A stretch of DNA of 64,000 nt, from assembly GCF_040892545.1 (NCBI RefSeq), contig NZ_CP156079.1, positions 4,499,501 to 4,563,500 of the forward strand. Reading direction: 5' to 3'. Position numbers and translations under genes: made by a program. Shown here in pieces: positions 45,174-53,629 of this stretch. The notes beneath the pieces were generated by a model. The model was not told the origin of the DNA. It ran no database searches and worked only from the letters and a program-made list of their open reading frames with translations. Position 1 is the stretch's first letter. Each line of letters starts with the position of its first letter. Source of the DNA: Paracidovorax avenae. Its GTDB lineage: Bacteria; Pseudomonadota; Gammaproteobacteria; Burkholderiales; Burkholderiaceae_C.

Positions 45174-46294
45174 CCCTGTCCATTCCAGATACCCTGCAGC
45201 GCTGGCGCCTGCTGCTCGGCGAACCGGCCGAGCCCGCCTGCGGCGCGCTGGGCGAGGCCGCGCAGGCGGCCGATGCGGCCCTCGAATGGCTCTATGGCCG
45301 CGACGGCGACCGCGCCGAACGCGGCGAGCGCAGCGCCGGCCTGGGCCCCTCCGCGCTGAGCACCCCGGACTGGATCAACGCCATCCACACGCTCTTCCCG
45401 AAGGAGGTGATCGAACGCCTGGAGCGCGACGCAGTGGAGCGCTACGGCATCGACGAGGTGGTGACCAACCTCGAAGTCCTGGAACGCATCGAGCCTTCCG
45501 AATCGCTGCTGCGCGCGGTGCTGCATACCAAGCACCTGATGAACCCCGAGGTGCTGGCGGCCGCGCGCCGGCTGGTCGCCGAGGTCGTGCGACGCATCAT
45601 GGAGAAGCTTGCGACCGAAGTGCGGCAGGCCTTCGGCGGCAGCCGCGACCGGCGCAGGCGCTCACGCCTCAAGGTGGCGCGCAACTTCGACTTCCAGCGC
45701 ACCCTGGCGGCCAACCTGCGCCGCTGGGACCCGGCGCGCGGCAGGCTCTACCTGGAACGGCCGGTGTTCTCGAGCCGCACGCGCCGGCATGCCGAGCCAT
45801 GGGACATCGTGCTGCTGATCGACCAAAGCGGCTCCATGGTGGATTCCGTCATCCACAGCGCCGTGATGGCCGCGTGCCTCTGGCAGTTGCCGGGCATGCG
45901 CACGCGGCTGGTCGCTTTCGACACCCAGGTGGTGGACCTGACGGCCGACGTGTCCGATCCGGTGGAACTGCTCATGAAGGTGCAGCTGGGCGGCGGCACC
46001 GATATCGCCAAGGCCGTGGGATATGCGCAATCGCTGGTGGCGAATCCTTCGCGCACCATCGTCGTGCTGGTGAGCGATTTCTACGAGGGCGGCGACCCGG
46101 GCGAGCTGGTGCGCCGCGTGAAGGCGCTGACCGGCGCGGGCGCCAGGGTGCTGGGCCTGGCCGCGCTCGACGCGCAGGCCGAACCCGCCTACGACCGGGA
46201 GATGGCCGCGCGGCTCGTACGCGAGGGCGCTCAAGTGGGCGCCATGACGCCGGGGCAGCTCGCGGCATGGCTGGCCGAAAAGGTGCAGGCATGA
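45170..46294 (+). CDS. VWA domain protein (CoxE/YehP-like)
   Basis: 374 residues. N-terminal helical half, then a von Willebrand factor A domain with a complete MIDAS: Asp218-x-Ser220-x-Ser222 in LLIDQSGSMVDS, the Thr in GGGTDIAKA, and Asp in VLVSDFYEGGD. MoxR-type ATPases typically act on such VWA partners. A basic RDRRRRSRLK stretch precedes the domain. Start and stop overlap the neighbouring genes as ATGA. Confidence 0.92.
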   Translation: MTLSIPDTLQRWRLLLGEPAEPACGALGEAAQAADAALEWLYGRDGDRAERGERSAGLGPSALSTPDWINAIHTLFPKEVIERLERDAVERYGIDEVVTNLEVLERIEPSESLLRAVLHTKHLMNPEVLAAARRLVAEVVRRIMEKLATEVRQAFGGSRDRRRRSRLKVARNFDFQRTLAANLRRWDPARGRLYLERPVFSSRTRRHAEPWDIVLLIDQSGSMVDSVIHSAVMAACLWQLPGMRTRLVAFDTQVVDLTADVSDPVELLMKVQLGGGTDIAKAVGYAQSLVANPSRTIVVLVSDFYEGGDPGELVRRVKALTGAGARVLGLAALDAQAEPAYDREMAARLVREGAQVGAMTPGQLAAWLAEKVQA

Positions 46295-48432
46295 ACGACG
46301 CAGCGCACCGGACCGACCTGCTCGAACTCACCCCCGAGGCGCTCACCGCGCTGGCCAATGCGGGCTTCGTGAAGCGCGCGCAGAAGGACGTGGCCGCGGG
46401 CCTGCTGCCCCGCCTGGCGACGGAAGCCGACGGCACGGTGGTGGCGGAGTTCGCCGACGGCGTACGCACGCGCCTGCCGCCGGGCCGCACGCTGCGCGAC
46501 GCGGCATGTACCTGCACGGCCAGCGGCATGTGCCGGCACCGCGTGATGCTGGTGCTGGCCTACCAGCAGGACCATGCACGCGGCGCAACGCCCGGGGCCG
46601 CTGGGGAAGATGCCTCTGACGGCGGTGCCCCCGCAGCCGCCGCGGCCACTCCCGCACCCGCGGCCGAAGGCCCCTGGAGCCCCGCCCATTTCGACGACGC
46701 GACGGTGGCGGCCAGCATCGCGCCCTCGGTGCTGGAGCAGGCCGCGCGCCTGGCGGCATCGCGGCCGGTGGTGGCGGTACAGCCCTGGCACGGCCCCTCG
46801 GTGCCGCCCGCGGCGCGGCTGCCGATGTGCACGGTGCGCTTTTTCTCGCGCAGTTCGCTGGTGCACGCACGCTGCGACTGCCAGCAGGGCAGCGGCTGCG
46901 CCCACGTGGTGGTGGCCCTCTGGGCCTTCCGCGCCGCGGGGGAACTGACTCCCGGTGGCGACGAGACCATGGTGGAGGTCGCGCCGCGCGGCGAAGCCAC
47001 GCCGGCCGCGCCGGAAGGCAGTGGCACGGCACCGGGACGCCTGCGCGCTCCGCAAGCCCTGCAGCTGCGCGACGCGCTGGACGAGCTGCTGCTGGCGCTG
47101 TGGCTCGAAGGCACGTCGCAGCCCCCCATGGCCCTGGCCGCGCGGTTCGGCGCGGTACGCGCCCGGGCGCAGGCGCTGGGCTGGCGCTGGGTGGACGACG
47201 GCCTGGCCGAGCTGTCGCTGCTGCTGCAGTCCCAGCAGGCGCGCAGCAGCCGCGATGACCCCGCGCGGACGCTGCAGGTGGCGGCAGAACTGTGGGCGCG
47301 GCCGCGCGCCGCCGCGCATGCCGAGGACGCCGCCGCCCAGCCGCCGGGCCCGTCGCGGCCGCCGCTGCATGCGAGCCAGATCCTGGGCATCGGGGTGAAG
47401 GGCGAGGTGGCGCTGGACCACCTCAAGCTCGTGTCGCTGGGCGCGGCGCTGTGGGCCGACGACGCGGCCGAGGGCGCCAGCCTGCTGTTCGCCGACCCGG
47501 ACACGCAGACCGTGACGGTGCTGGAGCGCCAGTGGCCGCGCGGCGAAGGCGGCCCCGGGCAGGCGCTGTCCGGCCGGCGGGTGGCGGGTTTTCCGCTGCG
47601 GCAGATCGCCGCGGGGCAGGTCATCACCAAGACCGCGACCCGGCGCGCCAACGGCGCCATCGACATCGGCTCCGGCGCGCGCCAGACCGGCGTGATGCCG
47701 CTCTCGCCCACGGCCTGGGACGACCTGGCTGCCCCGCTGCGCCAGGGCAGCGTGGAGTCGCTGGTGGAGCGCCTGCGCAACATGCCGCCGGAGTTCGTGC
47801 AACCGCGCCAGGCCGCCACGGGCGCGGCCGGGGGGACATCCGGTCCGCTGCATGTGGTGGCCTTCCCGGGCATGCACACCGAGGAGTGCACCTGGGACGC
47901 CGCCGCCCAGGTGCTGCACGCACGCATCGCGTCTTCCTCCGCTGCCTTGCACCTCGCCTTGCCGCACCGTGCGGCAGCGCCAGGCGCGGTGGACGCGCTG
48001 GCACGCACGCTGTCGGGCGAATGGGGTGCCCTGCGCGCCGTCGCGGGGCCGGTGGCCCTGCACCAGGGCCGCGCCGTGATGCAACCGCTGGCCCTGCTCA
48101 CGGACCAGCGCGCGGTGGTGCCGCAGATCGAGGCCCCCGCCGCACAGGCGCTCGCGCTGCGCACGGCCAGCGAAACGTCCACGGGCGCCCGGGTCCTCCT
48201 CGGCGCCACGTCGCAATGGCTGGCGCAGTGGCTGCGCCAGGGCCTGCGCCACCAGCCTGGCGGGCTGGAGGTGCGGGCACGGGACCAGGCGCGCCAGCTC
48301 CGGCACGCCGGCCTGGACCGCACGGCGGCGCTGCTGGAGACCGTTCCCGCGCGGTTGCGGTCCCCGGAGCGCGGAGCGCTGCTGCGCACTCTGTCCACCC
48401 TCGCCTTGCTGGTTCAGGCACAGGAAAGATGA
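46291..48432 (+). CDS. SWIM zinc finger protein (YehQ-like) with two SWIM motifs
   Basis: 713 residues. Two C-x-C-x5-C-x-H SWIM motifs: Cys73, Cys75, Cys81, His83 (CTCTASGMCRH) and Cys195, Cys197, Cys203, His205 (CDCQQGSGCAH). SWIM fingers bind DNA or proteins. The remaining about 500 residues are Ala/Leu-rich with no recognised domain; segments around GQVITKTATRRANGAIDIGSG suggest beta structure. Start overlaps the VWA stop and the stop overlaps the GNAT start. Confidence 0.88.
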   Translation: MNDAAHRTDLLELTPEALTALANAGFVKRAQKDVAAGLLPRLATEADGTVVAEFADGVRTRLPPGRTLRDAACTCTASGMCRHRVMLVLAYQQDHARGATPGAAGEDASDGGAPAAAAATPAPAAEGPWSPAHFDDATVAASIAPSVLEQAARLAASRPVVAVQPWHGPSVPPAARLPMCTVRFFSRSSLVHARCDCQQGSGCAHVVVALWAFRAAGELTPGGDETMVEVAPRGEATPAAPEGSGTAPGRLRAPQALQLRDALDELLLALWLEGTSQPPMALAARFGAVRARAQALGWRWVDDGLAELSLLLQSQQARSSRDDPARTLQVAAELWARPRAAAHAEDAAAQPPGPSRPPLHASQILGIGVKGEVALDHLKLVSLGAALWADDAAEGASLLFADPDTQTVTVLERQWPRGEGGPGQALSGRRVAGFPLRQIAAGQVITKTATRRANGAIDIGSGARQTGVMPLSPTAWDDLAAPLRQGSVESLVERLRNMPPEFVQPRQAATGAAGGTSGPLHVVAFPGMHTEECTWDAAAQVLHARIASSSAALHLALPHRAAAPGAVDALARTLSGEWGALRAVAGPVALHQGRAVMQPLALLTDQRAVVPQIEAPAAQALALRTASETSTGARVLLGATSQWLAQWLRQGLRHQPGGLEVRARDQARQLRHAGLDRTAALLETVPARLRSPERGALLRTLSTLALLVQAQER

Positions 48433-49187
48433 CCCACACAGCCCCTGCAACCCTCGTCCGCGCGCTGGAAGAGCGCGCCTTCAACGCCTGGCCTGCGCAC
48501 CAGACGGTATTCCACGAAGGCTGGGTGTTCCGGCTATCGGGCGGGTACACCAAGCGCGCCAATTCGGTCAACGCACTGGTGGCGGATGCGCCGTTCGATG
48601 GCGTGCGCGAGGCGGCGGCAGTGCTGTACGCGCGGCATGGATTGCCCGCCGTGTTCCGCATCTCGCCCCTGGCGCCGGCCGAAGCCGACCAGGCACTGGC
48701 GGATGCGGGCTACCAGCACTTCGACCCCTCGCTGGTGCTGCAACGGCCCCTGCCGCCGGGCTCGCTGCCCAGGCCCGATGGCAACACCCTGGTCAGCACC
48801 TCGCCATCGTCCGCGTGGCTGGAAGGCTTCGCGGCGGCCAATGGCGTGGCCCTGCACCACCGCAACCTGCACCGCGGCATCCTGGACGCCATCGCCCACC
48901 CCGTGGGCTATGCACTGCAGCTCGGCGCCCATGGCCATGCCGTCGGTTTCGGGCTGGCGGTGCTGGAGCGCGGCGCCGTGGGCCTGTTCGACCTGGCCGT
49001 GGCCCCCGACCACCGGGGCAGCGGGCGCGGACGCGCCCTGGTGGAGGCACTGCTGCACTGGGGCAGCGAGGCCGGGGCGACCAGCGCCTACCTGCAGGTG
49101 CGGGCGCAGAACGCACCTGCACTGCGGCTGTATGAATCCATGGGGTTCAGGACGGCCTACGGGTACCACTACCGGGTTCCGGGCTGA
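48429..49187 (+). CDS. GNAT family N-acetyltransferase appended to the WGR-AAA-VWA-SWIM operon
   Basis: 252 residues; N-terminal domain (FNAWPAHQTVFHEGWVFRLSGGYTKRANSVN) as in two-domain GNATs, and a C-terminal acetyl-CoA binding core LAVAPDHRGSGRGRALVEALL with ALRLYESMGFRTAYGYHYR. GGAAAG upstream and ATGA overlap with the SWIM gene show it is translated from the same mRNA. It is not part of the enterobacterial yeh set as I recall it. Target unknown. Confidence 0.9.
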   Translation: MTHTAPATLVRALEERAFNAWPAHQTVFHEGWVFRLSGGYTKRANSVNALVADAPFDGVREAAAVLYARHGLPAVFRISPLAPAEADQALADAGYQHFDPSLVLQRPLPPGSLPRPDGNTLVSTSPSSAWLEGFAAANGVALHHRNLHRGILDAIAHPVGYALQLGAHGHAVGFGLAVLERGAVGLFDLAVAPDHRGSGRGRALVEALLHWGSEAGATSAYLQVRAQNAPALRLYESMGFRTAYGYHYRVPG

Positions 49188-49340
49188 GGGCGGTCGCCAT
49201 GCGCTTCCCTTCCCGGCAGGGAACGGTCAGCCTGCGCGGGTGCGCTGCGGCATGGATTCCGCTGGACGGCATGGCACACTCTCGCGCGTTGCCGGGCAGA
49301 TCCGGCGCCCGCATGCCATCCCCACGAGGAAGTCCCGACG

Positions 49341-49877
49341 ATGACCACGCCCTCCAAGTACTCGGCCACGCTGCGACTGCTGCACTGGTCCATGTTCGCG
49401 CTCGTCGCGCTGGCCTATGCCAGCATCAACCTGCGCCAGGCCTTCGAGCGCGGCAGCGACAGCCGCCTGCTGATGGTGGAGGCGCATTTCCTGCTGGGCA
49501 TGCTGGTGCTGCTGCTCGTGCTGCCGCGGCTGGCCGCGCGCTGGCGCTCACCGCAGCCGCCGATCGAGCCGCCCCTGCCGGCGCCCCTGCGCATCGGCGC
49601 GCACCTGGGGCATGGCCTGCTCTACGCCTTTCTCATCGTGCAGCCCCTGCTGGGCATGGCCTGCCGCCTGGTGGGCGGCCGCGGCATCGGCCTGCCATTC
49701 ACGGACGCGTCCATCCGCTGGCCCTCGGCGTGGGTGGACAAGCAACTGGCCGGCACGCTGGAATCGGCCCACGAATGGCTGGGCACGGCCTTCTACTGGG
49801 TGATCGGCCTGCACATCGCGGCGGCGCTGTGGCATGCCCTGGTGCGCAGGGACAACGCGTTGCGGCGGATGTGGTGA
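49341..49877 (+). CDS. Cytochrome b561 family protein
   Basis: 178 residues, four membrane helices with heme-ligand histidines in LRLLHWSMFALVALAYASINL, VEAHFLLGMLVLLLVLPR, HLGHGLLYAFLIVQPLLGM and VIGLHIAAALWHALV. CybB-like di-heme quinol-oxidising membrane cytochrome. CCCACGAGGAAG upstream of ATG 49341 supplies a ribosome binding site. No partner gene adjoins. Confidence 0.93.
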   Translation: MTTPSKYSATLRLLHWSMFALVALAYASINLRQAFERGSDSRLLMVEAHFLLGMLVLLLVLPRLAARWRSPQPPIEPPLPAPLRIGAHLGHGLLYAFLIVQPLLGMACRLVGGRGIGLPFTDASIRWPSAWVDKQLAGTLESAHEWLGTAFYWVIGLHIAAALWHALVRRDNALRRMW

Positions 49878-50096
49878 TGCGTTCCCAGGTCTGATGAACA
49901 GACCGGTCCGGTCAACAGGAATGCAAGGCTGGCCAAGGATCGGTCATCTTCCCTATTGAGTCTGCGTGCGGCATCCTGCCGGTATCGCTTCGGGATGGGC
50001 GGGATGCGCTGTCGCTCGGCAGTTTCGGCAGCATGGTGTGCGTGCCGTCATCTTTCAGGCCGGCCACCTCCGTACGAGGCGGCACAGGCAGCCTGG

Positions 50097-50555
50097 CTAT
50101 TCGCCCTCGCCACCCTCCAGCATCTTGCGCAGCAGGAAATCCAGCGCCAGCCGTTCCGCGGGATTGAGCCGGCCGTAGGTGCTCTGGGTGATCCTGCGCG
50201 CGAACGGCTGCATGGTGCGCACGAGGTCGCGGCCCTCGTCGGTGAGTTCGATCACCACCTTGCGCCGGTCCACGCGGTCGTGGTCCACGCTGATCAGGCC
50301 GCGCTGCTTCAGCCGGTCCACCACGCCCCGGATGGTGGCCTGGTCGATGACGGTGGCCTTCACCACCTCGGCCAGGGAACTGCTGCCCTGGTCGTGCAGC
50401 GAGCACAGCACCACGAACTGGGCGACCGTCAGCTGGGAGTCCGGGATGTACTGCTGGAACAGCGCCGTGTGCCGTTGGTACACGCGGCGCAGCAGGTGCC
50501 CCACCTGTTCGGAGAACACATATCCCTCATCCTCGGTCGCGGTCTTGTCTGGCAT
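50097..50555 (-). CDS. nicR: MarR family regulator, probable NicR repressor of nicotinate catabolism
   Basis: 152 residues. Winged helix with LTVAQFVVLCSLHDQG, IDQATIRGVVDRLKQRGLIS and the wing HDRVDRRKVVIELTDEG. It lies last in the minus-strand nic run, 31 bp behind the Aer-like receptor. In Pseudomonas putida NicR is a MarR-type repressor relieved by 6-hydroxynicotinate; similarity in type and place makes the same role likely. Candidate operators lie in the divergent nicC/nicE region. Confidence 0.8.
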   Translation of the reverse strand: MPDKTATEDEGYVFSEQVGHLLRRVYQRHTALFQQYIPDSQLTVAQFVVLCSLHDQGSSSLAEVVKATVIDQATIRGVVDRLKQRGLISVDHDRVDRRKVVIELTDEGRDLVRTMQPFARRITQSTYGRLNPAERLALDFLLRKMLEGGEGE

Positions 50556-50586
50556 GCGCGGATTGTAGGGAGCGCGCGCCGCGCGG

Positions 50587-52161
50587 CTAATGGGCGCCGC
50601 CGGTCCTGAACAGGGAGACGGAGTGGTCCAGCCTGCGGCTCTGGTCCGCCAGGGAAGCGGCGGCGGCCGCGGCCTGCTCCACCATCGCGGAGTTCTGCCG
50701 GACGGCATCGTCGATCTGCCCGATGACGTCGTTGATGCGCGTGATTTCCTCGTGCTGCCCCTGGGAGGCCTGGGACATCTCGCCCACGGTGGCCAGCACC
50801 TGGGAGGCGAGGCGCACGATCTCGTCGATGCTGCCGCCGGCGGCCTGGGCCAGCCGCTCCCCGCTGGCGACATGGCCCCGGGAGACATCCAGCAACTGGC
50901 TGATCTGCCGGACCGCTTCCGAGCTGCGCTGGGCCAGGCTGCGCACTTCGGCAGCCACCACCGCGAACCCGCGGCCGTGGGTGCCGGCGCGCGCCGCCTC
51001 GACGGCGGCGTTGAGCGCGAGGATGTTGGTCTGGAAGGCGATGCCCTCGATCATCGAGGAGATATCGGAAATGCCCGCGGTGCTGCGCGCGATGTCGCCC
51101 ATGCCGTCGATCACCTGCCGCACCAGCTCGCGCCCCTGTTCGGCGGCGTCGCGGGACGAGGCGGCCAGCCGGTGCGTCTGGTCCGCGTGCGTGGCATTGC
51201 GGTGCACCGCGTCGCTCAGCTCGTGCATGCGTCCCACCGCCTGCTCGATGGCGGAGGCGGTCTGTTCCGTGCGCGCCGCCAGGTCCATGTTGGCGTCGGA
51301 GATTTCGCTGGCCGCGCCATCGACCGTCCTCACGCCCTCGCGCAGGTCGCGCACCAGGCTGGCCAGGCTTTTCTGCATGACGTCCATGCTGGCGCCGAGG
51401 CGGGCCACCTCGTCGTCGGCGCGCGCGTCCGGCTGCGCCGGCCGGGTCAGGTCGCCCGCACCGATGCCGCGTGCATGCGACAGCAGGCGGCGCACGGGCG
51501 TGCGGATGCGCTGCCGGGTCATCTCCAGCGCAACGCCGAGCGCCAGCGAGACCACGAAGGTCGCGATGGCGGCAGGGGGCGTGACATCCCGCGCGCCGAA
51601 CCACTGCGCCGCGGCCAGGCAGACCACCACGGCATTGGCCGCCTGGGCGAGCGCCAGCCGCGACGCCAGCGTCGGCGCGGTCACGAGGCGCAGCAGGCCG
51701 CCGATGCCGCGCAGGGCGAGCCGCCCTTCCCGCAGCGTGTGGAGCGCGACCGCCCCGCCCTGCCGGGCGGCGTTGAAGCGGCGCATCCGCGCCACCTCAT
51801 GTTCGCCGGCCCGGGTGCGCACGGTGGTGTGGCCCACATGCCGGCCGTCCTGCATCGTGCGCGTGATCGTGGCCTGCGCCCAGAAGCAGCTGCCGTCCTT
51901 GCAGCGGTGGCGCATCACGCCGGTCCAGGCGCCATGGGCCTTGACGGTGCGCCACAGGTCGGCGCTCAGTTCGGGCGGCGTGTCGGGCGCATACATCATG
52001 CTGGCGGGCTGCCCGAGCAGTTCCCCCGACTCGTAGCCACTGCGCTCGACGAAGGCGGGGTTCACGTACACCATGCGGCCTTCGATGTCGGTCCGCGTGA
52101 TGAGGTATTCGTCATCGCGCAGGGCGGCATCCGCCCTGCCGGCAGGGACCAGGGCCGACAT
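50587..52161 (-). CDS. Aer-like PAS-containing methyl-accepting chemotaxis protein
   Basis: 524 residues. N-terminal PAS domain (about 15-125; YLITRTDIEGRMVYVNPAFV, SGYESGELLGQPASMMYAPDTP, RHRCKDGSCFWAQATITR), two hydrophobic stretches (about 180-215), a HAMP-like region and a complete signalling domain with IAFQTNILALNAAVEAARAG. This is the energy-taxis receptor layout. Its ATG overlaps the MFS stop by one base (TGATG), so transporter and receptor are translationally coupled inside the nicotinate cluster. Confidence 0.9.
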   Translation of the reverse strand: MSALVPAGRADAALRDDEYLITRTDIEGRMVYVNPAFVERSGYESGELLGQPASMMYAPDTPPELSADLWRTVKAHGAWTGVMRHRCKDGSCFWAQATITRTMQDGRHVGHTTVRTRAGEHEVARMRRFNAARQGGAVALHTLREGRLALRGIGGLLRLVTAPTLASRLALAQAANAVVVCLAAAQWFGARDVTPPAAIATFVVSLALGVALEMTRQRIRTPVRRLLSHARGIGAGDLTRPAQPDARADDEVARLGASMDVMQKSLASLVRDLREGVRTVDGAASEISDANMDLAARTEQTASAIEQAVGRMHELSDAVHRNATHADQTHRLAASSRDAAEQGRELVRQVIDGMGDIARSTAGISDISSMIEGIAFQTNILALNAAVEAARAGTHGRGFAVVAAEVRSLAQRSSEAVRQISQLLDVSRGHVASGERLAQAAGGSIDEIVRLASQVLATVGEMSQASQGQHEEITRINDVIGQIDDAVRQNSAMVEQAAAAAASLADQSRRLDHSVSLFRTGGAH

Positions 52162-53477
52162 CAGTCGAGCGCGCGGTTGCGCGATTCCACGTCCACCGCC
52201 CAGATCGACAGCGCGCCCCCCGCCAGCATGGCGGACAGCACGGCCAGGGCCAGCGTGAAGTGCGTCGCCATGATGGGCGCGATGATGGCCGGGGCGAACA
52301 GGCCGCCGAAGCGCGCGACGGCGCCCGCCATGCCCATGCCGCTGGCGCGCAGGTCGGTGGGATAGACCTCGGGGGTGAAGGCGTAGAGCGCGCCCCAGGT
52401 GCCCAGCAGCGAGAAGCTCATGAGCAGGGTGGAGCCGATCACCACGAACGGCGACGATCCCAGGCTGTAGAGCATGCAGCCCACGGCGCTGAGCAGCAGG
52501 AAGCCGATCAGCGTGGGCTTGCGGCCCCAGCGCTCCACGCCGTAGGCCGAGAGGGCGAAGCCGGGCAGCTGCACCAGGGCCAGCACCACCAGGAAGACCT
52601 GGCCGCGCATGAAGGCGAAGCCCTCGCTGCTCAGCTTGACGGGCAGGTAGACGAAGACGCCGTAGTAGGCGATGGAGATCAGCGCCCAGGCCAGGAACAG
52701 CGCCAGGCTGCGGCGGCGCAGTTCGGCCGAGAACAGCGCGAACAGCGACTTGCGCTCCTGCTTCTCGGGCTGCAGCGGCGGAATGGGCGTGGTGTTGCCG
52801 TTGACCTTGGCCACGCGCTCGAGCACCTGGCGGGCCTGGTCGGACTTGCCGTTGCGGTTCAGGTACATGGGCGATTCGGGAATGTAGAACCGCAGCACCA
52901 CGCCCACCAGCGCCGGAATGCCGGTCACGAAGAAGATCACGCGCCAGGCGTCGTTGCCCCAGGACACGGCCACCAGGGCCAGGATGGCCAGGAAGATGGT
53001 GCCCACGGCCCAGAACGATTCCAGCAGCACCAGCCAGCGCCCGCGGCGGTCGCTGGGCAGGAACTCGGCCATCATGGTGTAGTCCACGGGCAGCGTGCCG
53101 CCCACGCCGATGCCCGTGATGAAGCGCAGCACCAGCAGCCAGGCGAACTCGGGCGCGAAGGCCGACGCCACGCCGGCGCAGGCATCGATGACCACTGCCA
53201 TCATCAGCACCGGGCGGCGCCCGATGCGGTCGGCCAGGCGGCCGAAGACGAAGGCGCCGATCAGCATGCCGATGAAGAAGAAGGTGCCGGTCTGCAGCGC
53301 TTCGGGCACCGTCTTGCCGAAGGTCTTGGCGATGGACGGCGCGCTGAAGCCGATGGACAGCACCTGCATGGCGTCGGCCAGCCAGACCAGGCCGAAGATC
53401 ACGAAGAGCCGGTACTGGAACCGGCCGACACCCGCTGTCTGGATGCCTTTTTCCACCGAAACGAATGAAGATGACAT
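52161..53477 (-). CDS. MFS transporter, probable nicotinate uptake permease (NiaP/NicT type)
   Basis: 438 residues, 12 membrane helices. Landmarks: FGRLADRIGRRPVLM between TM2 and TM3, LLVLRFITGIGVGGTLPVDYTMMAEFLP and FYIPESPMYLNRNGK, as in the SV2-like NiaP group. CAGGAG lies 5 bp before ATG 53477. Encoded between the nicotinate dehydrogenase subunits and the Aer-like receptor in one direction, hence predicted to import nicotinate or a hydroxylated derivative. Confidence 0.8.
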   Translation of the reverse strand: MSSSFVSVEKGIQTAGVGRFQYRLFVIFGLVWLADAMQVLSIGFSAPSIAKTFGKTVPEALQTGTFFFIGMLIGAFVFGRLADRIGRRPVLMMAVVIDACAGVASAFAPEFAWLLVLRFITGIGVGGTLPVDYTMMAEFLPSDRRGRWLVLLESFWAVGTIFLAILALVAVSWGNDAWRVIFFVTGIPALVGVVLRFYIPESPMYLNRNGKSDQARQVLERVAKVNGNTTPIPPLQPEKQERKSLFALFSAELRRRSLALFLAWALISIAYYGVFVYLPVKLSSEGFAFMRGQVFLVVLALVQLPGFALSAYGVERWGRKPTLIGFLLLSAVGCMLYSLGSSPFVVIGSTLLMSFSLLGTWGALYAFTPEVYPTDLRASGMGMAGAVARFGGLFAPAIIAPIMATHFTLALAVLSAMLAGGALSIWAVDVESRNRALD

Positions 53478-53629
53478 GGGAACTCCTGTGGTCGTCACCG
53501 CTAGCTGTTGATGTGCGATCGAACCCTCCGGCGCCACCGAAGGGGCCGATCGCGAAAACCGTCCTCCCGCTTTTCCTCTTCTTGTCCGCGGCCCCGCATG
53601 CCGCGGGCCGCGCTCACCGGGTCATGCGG

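Noticed and set aside
49878..50096. Possible small gene or terminator between cytochrome b561 and nicR
   Set aside because: Only short GC-rich partial palindromes (ACCGGTCCGGT) and no convincing hairpin with a T tract or coding frame.
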